A stretch of 64,000 nt of DNA from Metabacillus arenae. Its GTDB lineage: Bacteria > Bacillota > Bacilli > Bacillales > Bacillaceae. The stretch covers positions 1 through 64,000 of the forward strand of contig NZ_JACXAI010000032.1 in assembly GCF_014773385.1 (NCBI RefSeq), in the 5' to 3' direction. Positions 18,616 through 27,276 of this stretch are shown piece by piece (the first letter of the stretch is position 1; the number at the start of each line of letters is the position of its first letter). Position numbers and translations under genes: made by a program. Below the pieces are notes generated by a model. The model had not been told where the DNA came from. It searched no databases and was given only the letters and a program-made list of their open reading frames with translations.

Positions 18616-19968
18616 ATGACAGAGATAAGAGAGAATGAAGACTTACTTACAAAGGATAGAGATTATGTTTGGCATTCAATGAAGCCTTATAGTCCTGACA
18701 CAACCATAATTGTGGAAAAAGCAGAAGGGTCCTGGGTGACAGATCATAATGGAAAGCGATATTTAGATGCAATGGCCGGGCTATGGTGCGTCAACGCAGG
18801 GTACGGCAGAACAGAACTTGCTGAGGCTGCCTATGAGCAGTTAAAAGAAATGGCATATTTTCCGCTTACCCAAAGTCATACGCCAGCGATTAAACTCGCA
18901 GAGAAATTAAATGAGATGCTGGGAGAAGAATATGTCATATTTTTTTCCAATAGCGGATCAGAAGCAAATGAAATGGCATTTAAGCTTGTGAGGCAGTATC
19001 ATCAACAAAAAGGTGATCATGCTCGTTATAAGTTTATATCAAGGTATCGCGCCTATCATGGGAATTCAATGGGATCCCTTGCTGCTACCGGGCAAGCACA
19101 GCGTAAATATAAATATGAGCCGCTCGCTCCAGGATTCATCCACGTTGCACCGCCAGATTCTTACCGTTCTTCAGACAATAAAGACTGCATGCCCCATGAA
19201 TTGCAATCAGTAAAAGATATTGACCGTGTAATGACATGGGAATTAAGTGAAACAATTGCTGGTGTCATCATGGAACCGATTATTACTGGCGGCGGTATCT
19301 TAGTTCCGCCTGATGGATACATGATGGGTGTAAAAGAAGCTTGCGAAAAGCACGGTGCCCTGCTGATTGTTGATGAAGTTATTTGTGGATTTGGCCGGAC
19401 AGGAGAACCATTTGGTTTTATGAATTACCATGTTAAACCTGATATTATTACGATGGCCAAAGGCATCACAAGTGCCTATTTACCATTATCAGTGACGGCT
19501 GTGAAAAAGGGAATTTATGAGGCATTTAAAGGAACGGAGGAATACGATTATTTCCGCCATATTAATACATTTGGGGGTAATCCAGCAGCATGTGCTCTAG
19601 CTTTGAAAAATCTTGAAATCTTGGAAAAAGAGCATTTATATGACCGATCAAAAAAATTAGGTGCACATTTAAAACAAAGCTTAACCTCGCTCCTAAGGGA
19701 GCACCCATGCGTCGGAGATGTAAGAGGTAAAGGGTTATTAGTTGGAATAGAACTTGTAAAGGATAAGACAACAAAAGAACCGCTTGAAACAGAAATTGTA
19801 AATAAAGTCATCGCAGGATGCAAACAAAAAGGGCTCATTATTGGGAAAAATGGCGCGACGGTAGCAGGGTTTAATAATGTGTTAACTCTAGCTCCCCCGT
19901 TAAATATTGAAGAAAATGACCTTGATTTTATAATTAAGACGTTAACAGAAGAGCTAAAAGCTATATAG
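18616..19968 (+). CDS. Class III aminotransferase, beta-alanine transaminase candidate
   Basis: 450-residue PLP-dependent omega-transaminase. The PLP lysine is Lys282 in MAKGITSAYLPLS, preceded by the VDEVICGFGRTG motif; SNSGSEANE binds the cofactor phosphate. The subgroup contains beta-alanine:pyruvate and beta-alanine:2-oxoglutarate transaminases. In this island it would turn beta-alanine (or 3-aminoisobutyrate) into malonate (or methylmalonate) semialdehyde for MmsA. A GGAGGAG box precedes the ATG. The amino acceptor cannot be read from the sequence. Confidence 0.88.
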   Translation: MTEIRENEDLLTKDRDYVWHSMKPYSPDTTIIVEKAEGSWVTDHNGKRYLDAMAGLWCVNAGYGRTELAEAAYEQLKEMAYFPLTQSHTPAIKLAEKLNEMLGEEYVIFFSNSGSEANEMAFKLVRQYHQQKGDHARYKFISRYRAYHGNSMGSLAATGQAQRKYKYEPLAPGFIHVAPPDSYRSSDNKDCMPHELQSVKDIDRVMTWELSETIAGVIMEPIITGGGILVPPDGYMMGVKEACEKHGALLIVDEVICGFGRTGEPFGFMNYHVKPDIITMAKGITSAYLPLSVTAVKKGIYEAFKGTEEYDYFRHINTFGGNPAACALALKNLEILEKEHLYDRSKKLGAHLKQSLTSLLREHPCVGDVRGKGLLVGIELVKDKTTKEPLETEIVNKVIAGCKQKGLIIGKNGATVAGFNNVLTLAPPLNIEENDLDFIIKTLTEELKAI

Positions 19969-19975
19969 AATTGGT

Positions 19976-20022
19976 AAACACTCGTAATCTCATAAATGTA
20001 TTCATGAATTACGAGTGTTTTC
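19976..20022 (+). terminator. Terminator after the transaminase gene
   Basis: AAACACTCGTAAT (19976-19988) pairs with ATTACGAGTGTTT (20008-20020), followed by TC. A 13-bp perfect stem, eight bases after the stop codon. The T run is short. Confidence 0.75.
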
Positions 20023-20139
20023 AATCCTTTACCTAATCCAAATGCTGTTTTTGCAGGCTTTGGTGTTATTCCGACAAATTGGATCGTGTATGGTGGTTTT
20101 AAAATTATTAAAATCAAAAAAGTTAAAGGAGAAATGATA

Positions 20140-21393
20140 ATGGTCATGAAAACTTTAACCATAAATATGAAAAGATTGGAACAAAGAATCAACGATCTAT
20201 CACAAATAGGGAAAATTTCAGGAACAGGTGTTTGCCGGCTTGCTTTGTCAAGTGAGGATAGAGAAGCGGTTGAAACAGTAAAAAAGTGGATGGAAGAAGC
20301 AGGTTTAGCAACAAGAATTGATCATTTTGGAAATTTAATTGGCAGACTTGAAGGTGAAAATCCAGAAGCCCCGATCTTAATGCTTGGCTCACATATTGAT
20401 TCCCAGCCATATGGCGGAAGGTTTGACGGTGTTATTGGTGTCCTGGGAGCGCTCGAAGTTGTCCAAACCATGAAAGAGCAAAACCTTATGCCAAGCATGC
20501 CAATCGAAGTGGTTTCTTTTTCAGATGAGGAAGGTTGTCGATTTAATAAGGGATTGTTCGGTGTAAGAGGTATTCTCGGAAAACTAGAGGACGGGGAATT
20601 AGACCGGACAGATAAAGATGGGATTACAAGGAGAGATGCACTAGTCCAATTTGGATGTGACCCAGCAAAATTCAAGGAATCCGAATATGCAGCAGGCAAA
20701 ATCCGCGCATTTCTTGAAATGCATATTGAACAAGGACCAATTCTTGAAGCTAACGACACTCCAGTAGGAATTGTTACAGGTATTTCAGGGCCATTATGGT
20801 TAACTGTTGAATTAGAGGGCTTTGCTGGTCATGCCGGCTCAGTGCCTATGAACATGCGGCAGGACGCCCTTGTGGGAGCCGCTAAAATCATTACTCAGCT
20901 AAATGAATTAGCAGGACAAGATGTGAACGTCCCAACCGTTGGGACAGTAGGGAGCATGAAGATTTTCCCAGACTCGCGCAACATCATTCCAGAAAAGGTC
21001 AGCTTTACAATCGATTTAAGAGATATTGATATTGATAGACGAAATAAACTTGAGGACCAATTACGAACAAGAATAAAAGAAATTACGGATGAGCACCGAT
21101 TAACGTGTACCATATCTGAAGATACAAATAGTGAACCACGCTATTGCTCCGAAACGATTATGAACGTCATGAGGAAGGAAAGTGAGGAAATGGGATTAAA
21201 CTCAATTGAATTAATGAGTGGTCCGTTTCATGATTCCTTAGCTAGGTCATACGAGTGTGAATATGGAATGATTTTTGTACGCTGTAAGGATGGAATCAGC
21301 CATAATCCGAAAGAATTTTCAACCTTTGAAGACATCTCGTTAGGGACTGAGCTTTTGTATCGGACAACGGTTAAGATGGCGAAAGGTTTATAG
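20140..21393 (+). CDS. M20-family N-carbamoyl-amino-acid amidohydrolase
   Basis: 417-residue zinc amidohydrolase of the hydantoinase/carbamoylase (M20) family. The metal residues are visible in GSHIDSQP (His85) and SDEEGCRF, and the family's HIEQGP motif is present. Relatives include allantoate amidohydrolase, L-carbamoylases and M20-type beta-ureidopropionases. It may therefore be a second enzyme for N-carbamoyl-beta-alanine or -beta-aminoisobutyrate. ATG 20140 is chosen, eight bases after AAAGGAG; alternatives are 20134 and 20146. It is followed 38 bp downstream by the DUF3311/SSS transporter pair. Confidence 0.88.
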   Translation: MVMKTLTINMKRLEQRINDLSQIGKISGTGVCRLALSSEDREAVETVKKWMEEAGLATRIDHFGNLIGRLEGENPEAPILMLGSHIDSQPYGGRFDGVIGVLGALEVVQTMKEQNLMPSMPIEVVSFSDEEGCRFNKGLFGVRGILGKLEDGELDRTDKDGITRRDALVQFGCDPAKFKESEYAAGKIRAFLEMHIEQGPILEANDTPVGIVTGISGPLWLTVELEGFAGHAGSVPMNMRQDALVGAAKIITQLNELAGQDVNVPTVGTVGSMKIFPDSRNIIPEKVSFTIDLRDIDIDRRNKLEDQLRTRIKEITDEHRLTCTISEDTNSEPRYCSETIMNVMRKESEEMGLNSIELMSGPFHDSLARSYECEYGMIFVRCKDGISHNPKEFSTFEDISLGTELLYRTTVKMAKGL

Positions 21394-21431
21394 CAATTAA
21401 TCCCTAAAAAATACATAAAAGGAGAGGAAGC

Positions 21432-21653
21432 ATGAGTAATCGTAAATTTAATACACTTTTTATTGTAATTGTATTAGTTCCCTTTTTGATGCTGGTTTTT
21501 CCGTTTTTTGAAATTGGAAATCGCGCTACCCCTATTATTATGGGTTTGCCATTTTCATTTTTTTGGGTCATCTTGTGGATTGTGATTACTTTTGCAGCTC
21601 TTCTAGCATTATATTACCTTGACCCAGAAAAAGAAGAAGAGGGGGATGTTTAA
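21432..21653 (+). CDS. DUF3311 small membrane protein
   Basis: 73 residues with two hydrophobic segments (about 8-26 and 38-64) and an acidic C-terminal tail. The family DUF3311 is typically encoded next to sodium:solute symporters, as here: its stop codon overlaps the ATG of the symporter by one base. AGGAGAGG precedes its ATG. It is probably an accessory subunit of that transporter; the role is inferred from gene pairing. Confidence 0.85.
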   Translation: MSNRKFNTLFIVIVLVPFLMLVFPFFEIGNRATPIIMGLPFSFFWVILWIVITFAALLALYYLDPEKEEEGDV

Positions 21654-23119
21654 TGCCAGGCTGGCAAATTGCTTTATTCATGATGATAGCTTACTTAGTC
21701 ATCGCTTTAATTGTAGGAGTGCTGGCAGGTAGGGGGCGAGATGGCGGTTCTCTTGATGAATTTGCGGTTGCAGGCGGAAAACTTAGCTTATTTGTCATGT
21801 GGTTTCTAATGGGTGGAGCAGTATTTAGTGCCTTTTCATTTTTAGGTGCACCAGGCTGGGCTTTTTCGAAGGGTGCTCCTGCTTTATATATTATTACGTA
21901 TACGGCATTTGCTATTTTGCCATGGTATATAATTGGTCCAAAGATCGGGAAAATTGGGAAAAAACATAGGCTATATACGGTTGCGGCTTTTCTTAAAGGG
22001 AGATTTAACAGCCCGGTATTAGCGGTTATTGTAGGTTTAATTGCATTGTTTGCCTCTATTCAATACTTGGCAACACAGATGTCTGGTATGGCGATTATTT
22101 TCAATATTATGACAGAAGGACGTATTCCGTTTTGGTTAGGTGCCCTTGTATCATACGGAATTGTGGTAATCTATGTTGCAACTGGCGGATTGCGGGCAGC
22201 TGCATGGTCTGATGTGTTTCAAGGTTTATTAATGATTATCGTATCCTGGGTTGTTGGTTTAGCTATTGTCTATCAATTACACGGCGGCACTGCAAATATG
22301 TTTGTCGATATTGTACAAGACCAACCGGAATTCCTGCAAATTGGTAAGGAAGGCTCAACAATGGGGACCATGGCTTATACAACAACGATCTTAGTATCCG
22401 TAATCGGCTTCTTAATGTGGCCGCATTTATTTTCAAAATCGTATGCCTCTAACTCTAAAACTATTAAAAAGACTGTTCTTGCCTACCCTGTTTTTGCATT
22501 GTTCCTTGTTCCGCTATTATTAGTAGGATTCGCAGCAATAGGTGTGGTAGATTCAGGACAACTTGAGAGCACTGATCAGGTGTTGCCTTATTTAATCACA
22601 ACTGTAATGAATTTACCCGGATGGCTTTATGGACTTGTAGGTGCAGGCGCCCTTGCCGCAGCAATGTCGACGGCTGATGCCATTACTCATAGTGCTTCTT
22701 TAGAAGTAACTGATGGTGTGATTAAAAATATTTGGAAAAACCTTTCTGATAAAAAGACGTTATTAATTATGCGAATTGGTGTCTTTGTGATCGGTGCGTT
22801 AGCTTATTATATTACAGTTTTCGGTGGACAAGGGTTAATTGCTTTATTATTGGGAGCGTATGGATCAATTGTCCAATTTGCCCCTGGTGTATACAGTGCC
22901 CTATATTGGAGACGTGCAACTGCCCGAGGCGCTATTTCCGGGCTTGTTATTGGAACGATTGTGAATTATTATTATCAACTTGTTGCGAGCTCAACACCTT
23001 TTGAAATCCATGCAGGAATATTAGGATTAATAGCTAATACCGTAGTGATGGTTACGGTAAGTTATTTAACAAAACCGCAAGAAAAAGAGGATGTCAATAG
23101 ATATGTTGATGTAGCTTAA
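21653..23119 (+). CDS. Sodium:solute symporter (SSS family)
   Basis: 488-residue integral membrane protein with about 13 segments and the family core sequence AGALAAAMSTADAI. It overlaps the DUF3311 gene by one base, which implies translational coupling. Encoded between the M20 amidohydrolase and an amidohydrolase_3 protein, it may import an N-carbamoyl compound, a beta-amino acid or a small carboxylate. The substrate cannot be fixed from sequence. Confidence 0.88.
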   Translation: MPGWQIALFMMIAYLVIALIVGVLAGRGRDGGSLDEFAVAGGKLSLFVMWFLMGGAVFSAFSFLGAPGWAFSKGAPALYIITYTAFAILPWYIIGPKIGKIGKKHRLYTVAAFLKGRFNSPVLAVIVGLIALFASIQYLATQMSGMAIIFNIMTEGRIPFWLGALVSYGIVVIYVATGGLRAAAWSDVFQGLLMIIVSWVVGLAIVYQLHGGTANMFVDIVQDQPEFLQIGKEGSTMGTMAYTTTILVSVIGFLMWPHLFSKSYASNSKTIKKTVLAYPVFALFLVPLLLVGFAAIGVVDSGQLESTDQVLPYLITTVMNLPGWLYGLVGAGALAAAMSTADAITHSASLEVTDGVIKNIWKNLSDKKTLLIMRIGVFVIGALAYYITVFGGQGLIALLLGAYGSIVQFAPGVYSALYWRRATARGAISGLVIGTIVNYYYQLVASSTPFEIHAGILGLIANTVVMVTVSYLTKPQEKEDVNRYVDVA

Positions 23120-23136
23120 TTGAACAAAATTTTAAT

Positions 23137-23178
23137 CGTCGGTCCCCACATACCTTCATGAGGCCGACGGTTATTTGT
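23137..23178 (+). terminator. Terminator after the SSS symporter
   Basis: CGTCGG (23137-23142) pairs with CCGACG (23164-23169), with a loop of 21 bases and a downstream GTTATTTGTTT. The stem is short and the loop long, so it is a moderate candidate. Confidence 0.5.
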
Positions 23179-23240
23179 TTAACTAAATTAAAAAGATCGG
23201 GGACAAGAAACCAAAATGGAAAAACGGCCCCGTAAACGAA

Positions 23241-23300
23241 CAATCTCGCTCAATTCCACCATCATTGGAGAGGGATTGGCTCAATAAAAATGTTAGTTGG
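23241..23300. repeat. Dispersed repeat E, copy 1
   Basis: The block AATCTCGCTCAA, CCA, ATCAT, GGGAT, GGCTCAA resembles 49850-49892 (AATCTCGCTCAAGCC, ATCATGAGG, GGGATCTGCTCAA) and more weakly 50053-50092. It occupies the spacer before the YtcJ-like gene, where nothing else was seen except that gene's ribosome site. Confidence 0.45.
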
Positions 23301-23445
23301 CCCCTAACCATTGTTAGAACCTTTTACCCTGCAGATCACAATGCTCATTAAACGAGGTTTGTGAAAATTCATCTAAGAATCGGGCTTCTTCTGTTAATCT
23401 ACTGACAGATTAATTTAGGCTAATTTTAATGAAAGGAAGTATTGT

Positions 23446-25116
23446 ATGAAAGCAGATCTCGTATTTGTTAACGGTGAGGTTGTTACGATTGATCAAAAGA
23501 ATAGAGTGGTAGAGAGTGTAGCTGTAAAAGAGAATCAGATCATCGCCGTCGGTTCAAATAGTGAGACTCGGCAATATATTTCAGATGAAACTGAGATCCT
23601 TGATCTTGCCGGAAAAACACTTCTGCCTGGCTTTATTGATGCCCATCTGCACCTAACTATTTATGGAACAAATTTATTAGGCGTAAGCTGTATTGCCCCT
23701 CATATACAATCATTAGAGGATATCTTCACTGATCTAAGAAAAAAGTGTCAGGATACCCCAAAGGGTCAATGGGTTCGCGCATGGGGATTTAAAGAAACTA
23801 AACTGGTAGAAAATCGTTTCCCAACTAAAGAAGAACTTGATGAAATTTCGACTGAACATCCAATTGTTATTATACGAACATGTAACCATACATCTATTGC
23901 AAATAGTAAGGCATTAGAAATAGCTAATATATCAGAAGCTGCGGATAATCCTGAAGGAGGTATCATCGAACGAAATCAGGATGGCAGCTTAACTGGAAAG
24001 TTGATCGAAAATGCTCACATGCAGCTTTTTCAATTTGCTAGTTATTCGAATGATGAATTAAGAAAGGGAATGCGATTGGCTTCGGATGAATTTATTAAAG
24101 CTGGAATAACCAGTGTACATGATGCCGGAGCTTATGGGGAAGGGGCGGAAACTTTTCGGGTTATGCAGGAGGCTGTAAAATCCAGCGATATTAAGGTGCG
24201 AGTTTTTGCAATCATTGGGTCTTTAACGAATTCGCATGATTTTGTCAAAAAAATGGTTGATGCTGGTCCCATATCAGGACTTGGTGATGATCGGTTTAGA
24301 ATTGGTCCAGCAAAACTGTTTACAGATGGAAGCAGTGTTGGGCCGACGATTGCAACCCGAGAGCCCTACTCTCATAATCCAGAGGACTGCGGAATTATTT
24401 ATTACAGCCAAGAAGAGTTAAATTTGATCTTAGGGGATGCTCATAAGAAAGGATTTCAAATTACTGCTCATGCACAAGGAGATCGCGCGATTGAAATGCT
24501 ATTAAATTGTATTGAAAAGGCGTTAGCTGAACATCCGCGGGAGGACCATCGTCACAGAATCGAACATGCGGGAATTGCCTCGTTCGACTTACAAGAAAGA
24601 ATGAAACAGCTTGGTGTAGTTGTTATTCCAAATCCAGTGTTTATGTATGTAAATGGAGACAGATATATTGAATACTATGGGGACCGGGTAAATGTGATGT
24701 ACCCTGCTCGTGATTATATTAATAAGGGAATAATTGCTGCCTTTGGATCAGATGCACCAGTTACATTTCTTGACCCGCTGCTCGGTATCCATGCTGCTGT
24801 AAACAGGAAGTCATCAGATGGATATTCAGTAGGAGAAACTCAATGTATTGAGGTAATCGAAGCTATAAGAGCATACACCTGGAATGGTGCCTATGCTAGC
24901 TTTGAGGAAAATAGTAAGGGCAGTATTGAGGTTGGTAAATTAGCAGATCTTGTCGTATTAAACGATAGCATTTTAAGTGTTAATAAATCTGAAATAAAAA
25001 ATATGAAGGTAGAATTAACAATGATAGATGGGGAAGTTTTATACGACACAAATCTCTTTTTAGAGAAGATGAAGATAGCTCTTCCCAGATTCCCGCAGAA
25101 TCATACAAAAGAGTAA
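23446..25116 (+). CDS. YtcJ-like amidohydrolase
   Basis: 556-residue metal-dependent hydrolase of the amidohydrolase_3 family. The first metal motif DAHLH gives His67 and His69; later metal-site histidines are in TAHAQGD and RIEHAG, and the catalytic Asp is in FGSDAPV. AAAGGAAG precedes the ATG. Family members act on diverse amides and cyclic amides, and several are uncharacterised. Its position at the end of the pyrimidine/carbamoyl island suggests a related nitrogen compound, but no substrate can be named. Confidence 0.85.
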   Translation: MKADLVFVNGEVVTIDQKNRVVESVAVKENQIIAVGSNSETRQYISDETEILDLAGKTLLPGFIDAHLHLTIYGTNLLGVSCIAPHIQSLEDIFTDLRKKCQDTPKGQWVRAWGFKETKLVENRFPTKEELDEISTEHPIVIIRTCNHTSIANSKALEIANISEAADNPEGGIIERNQDGSLTGKLIENAHMQLFQFASYSNDELRKGMRLASDEFIKAGITSVHDAGAYGEGAETFRVMQEAVKSSDIKVRVFAIIGSLTNSHDFVKKMVDAGPISGLGDDRFRIGPAKLFTDGSSVGPTIATREPYSHNPEDCGIIYYSQEELNLILGDAHKKGFQITAHAQGDRAIEMLLNCIEKALAEHPREDHRHRIEHAGIASFDLQERMKQLGVVVIPNPVFMYVNGDRYIEYYGDRVNVMYPARDYINKGIIAAFGSDAPVTFLDPLLGIHAAVNRKSSDGYSVGETQCIEVIEAIRAYTWNGAYASFEENSKGSIEVGKLADLVVLNDSILSVNKSEIKNMKVELTMIDGEVLYDTNLFLEKMKIALPRFPQNHTKE

Positions 25117-25159
25117 GTTGCCGATTTAGGCAACATTGATTTATGCTTTTTAATCATGA

Positions 25160-25190
25160 AAGAGCATTTGGACTTCTCTCAAATGCTCTT
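25160..25190 (+). terminator. Hairpin after the YtcJ-like gene
   Basis: AAGAGCATTTG (25160-25170) / CAAATGCTCTT (25180-25190), an 11-bp perfect stem. Only a short T-rich tail (CTTC) follows. Confidence 0.65.
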
Positions 25191-25367
25191 CTTCACATTC
25201 ACATTTAACTCTTTAACTTTTAAAACTTCTTTCCCAAACAAAAACTGATAGAGACAAAACAGCTAATATTTGAAAAATATAACAGCTTAGTTTAATTAAA
25301 AAGTAATCTCTGATAAACTAGTGTTATTCTCTATATTTGGTAAAAATTTAAAAGAAAAGAGTTTAAT

Positions 25368-25748
25368 ATGATAAAAAAATTAACTATATTCGCAGGCTTA
25401 TTAATGACAAGCTTCTTAGTAGGAGGATGCCAATCTAATGAGAAAAGGTTAGATGATACGCCCTTTTTTTATGGCACATGGGATGCGGGTTTTTTTGACG
25501 GGTACGAACCGTCCACAGTTACATTTGATGAAAACACTATCACTACCAAGCAATCGATTGATGGAAGACAAGTCGAACTGCCAAGAACTTACGAGATTGT
25601 TTCACAAAAATCAGATGGTTCAATTGAGATGATCTTTACAGGCCGTCCTAACCCTGTGACAAGCACCTTAATTAGAAACACCGATAATACTCTCACTTGG
25701 AACGTGTTTGGACAAACAAAAACAATGAAAAGGGTTGAACCAAAATAA
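25368..25748 (+). CDS. Small secreted lipoprotein, unknown function
   Basis: 126 residues. A typical lipoprotein signal (MIKKLTIFAGLLMTSFLVGGC) ends in the lipobox LVGG-C, giving an acylated Cys21. The mature part of about 105 residues is predicted to be extracellular and beta-rich, with repeated T-F-D-E-N-T-type strands. No family recognised. The ribosome site is weak (AAAAGAG). The next gene starts 23 bp downstream and is likely co-transcribed. Confidence 0.8.
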   Translation: MIKKLTIFAGLLMTSFLVGGCQSNEKRLDDTPFFYGTWDAGFFDGYEPSTVTFDENTITTKQSIDGRQVELPRTYEIVSQKSDGSIEMIFTGRPNPVTSTLIRNTDNTLTWNVFGQTKTMKRVEPK

Positions 25749-25771
25749 TGATCCATAAGGAGTAAAGATCT

Positions 25772-26218
25772 ATGCAAAATAAAACTGCACAAAACCTGGT
25801 CTTAATAGGAATTGGTCTAAATATTATTCAGTGGGTCGTTGTTTTACTGGCGTTTCTCAAAATAAAAAGTCTTTTTGGGTCATATACAATAACGAACCCA
25901 AATGTGGTTAATGGTTCGATGCAATCTTTTTCATTTTGGCAAATGCTAGAATCAATGATTTATTCAGGAGCACCAATCAATATTATTGCTTTTACGGTTA
26001 TCATTGTATGTATCTTCTATTTAGTGCTAAGTGCAATCTTTATCTTTTTAGAAATTATCGCGTATTTTAAAATCAGACAAAATAACGTTGCCTGGTCTAC
26101 CTTTATTTTAGCCATGGGCTTTAAAAATATTTTGTTAGATATCTCAGGTGTGCCTTTTCTAGTTGCTGGTTTAATGATGTATAGAGGAAATAGAACGAAA
26201 CAAATAGGGGAAGAGTAA
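25772..26218 (+). CDS. Four-helix membrane protein, unknown function
   Basis: 148 residues with hydrophobic segments near 10-28, 68-90 (APINIIAFTVIIVCIFYL), 93-103 and 114-138. The short loop after the first segment carries the motif FGSYTITNPNVVNGS, and the C-terminus is charged. It resembles DUF4064-like Bacillus membrane proteins in layout, but the family is not certain. Probably in an operon with the preceding lipoprotein gene. Confidence 0.7.
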   Translation: MQNKTAQNLVLIGIGLNIIQWVVVLLAFLKIKSLFGSYTITNPNVVNGSMQSFSFWQMLESMIYSGAPINIIAFTVIIVCIFYLVLSAIFIFLEIIAYFKIRQNNVAWSTFILAMGFKNILLDISGVPFLVAGLMMYRGNRTKQIGEE

Positions 26219-26371
26219 ACAGATTGGAATGCTCGATAAATTGTTTTCAAAGGTTTGAAAGTGATGTGCTTGAAGAAGTCTTGATTGCAATGGTGAAATA
26301 TTGTTTGCAACCATTCTGCATTTTTTGGGAACAGATCCGATGAATCCGAAGGTGGAATTTAATACTATTTA

Positions 26372-26406
26372 AGAAGAGATGACTATTGGTTTCATCTTCT
26401 TTTTTT
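26372..26406 (+). terminator. Terminator after the membrane protein gene
   Basis: AGAAGAGATGA (26372-26382) pairs, with one bulged G, with TCATCTTCT (26392-26400), followed by a run of seven T. It lies 154 bp after the stop codon. Confidence 0.75.
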
Positions 26407-27276
26407 GTTCTTTACTACGATCGCATGCTGGAACAAAGAGGGAGGATGAAAGAAAACAGCAGGAGATGGATAATAAAAACAACTGTTTAAGAAACTTTGA
26501 GCCATTTTTACCCACTATTGGTCACATTTAGATTTCTTCGATTATTTATTACGATTTAAATAGGAAATTTGTTCCATTAATTTATAGAAACAGATTAACT
26601 TCAGCATGCTAAAAGTATCGTTATTGGCTTTTTTTTTATTTCAATCTTTTATCCTATATTCATTAATAGTCATGTAACAATTAAATATCTATGTAATATA
26701 TGAAACGGCTCTATAGCAGGAATATAGGTATTTTCTTCCTCATATTCTACCAATATGATCCATTTATTATATAAATAGAACTTCAAAAATTGTTCATAAA
26801 TAATGCATAGAAACTTATATTTAAACGTTTTCAAGCTATTAAATGAAGTTAAATAAACGATAACTTTATAAAAGTAAAAATTTAAATAAATAAGAAGGAG
26901 GGTATTCTTTACTTGTTTGAAAAAGTAAGGATAACTTAAGTCTTAGTTATATTTGGGCATAAAGGGGATGTTTATGTATCTGGTTCATTTGGCCTAGTTG
27001 ACTTTAAATCATTCTTAAAGTAGTGTTGGTGTTGAAATTGGAACCGGTTCTCTTATTTCGAATTTTCGCTTTTTTTCATACGCAAATTATTTCAATAGAT
27101 TTTTGAATGATTTGTTCGCTGAGTTTGATGCTTTGTCCAACTTAAGATTAAGGCAGTAGTTAACTCTCACTACTTCTTGGATTCTTCTAAGTTCGTGTAA
27201 ACAGGGACAGAAGCTTTTTCAAAAATCAAACACTATTCATTTTAAAAAAAATATATCAAGGAAGAGGGAGAAAATT
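26407..27276. other. Long levansucrase upstream region with decayed reading frames
   Basis: 870 bp with no complete gene. Two short frames with ribosome sites are seen: AAGGAGGG (26892-26899) followed by TTG TTT GAA AAA GTA AGG ATA ACT TAA, and AAAGGGG followed by a seven-codon ATG frame near 26974. They look like relics of lost genes or leader peptides. A cre-like site lies at 26821-26834. No antiterminator (RAT) sequence like that of B. subtilis sacB was recognised. Confidence 0.4.
26821..26834. promoter_or_regulatory. Candidate CcpA (cre) site upstream of sacB
   Basis: TTTAAACGTTTTCA, which on the minus strand is TGAAAACGTTTAAA and fits the cre consensus at 10 of 11 defined positions. It lies about 445 bp upstream of the levansucrase start. 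If the promoter is close by, sugar-dependent repression is plausible. Confidence 0.5.

Noticed and set aside
20005-20139. In-frame extension upstream of the M20 gene, reading NPNAVFAGFGVIPTNWIVYGG
   Set aside because: It looks protein-like and may be a gene relic, but it has no start, overlaps the terminator region and could not be matched to a family; not called.
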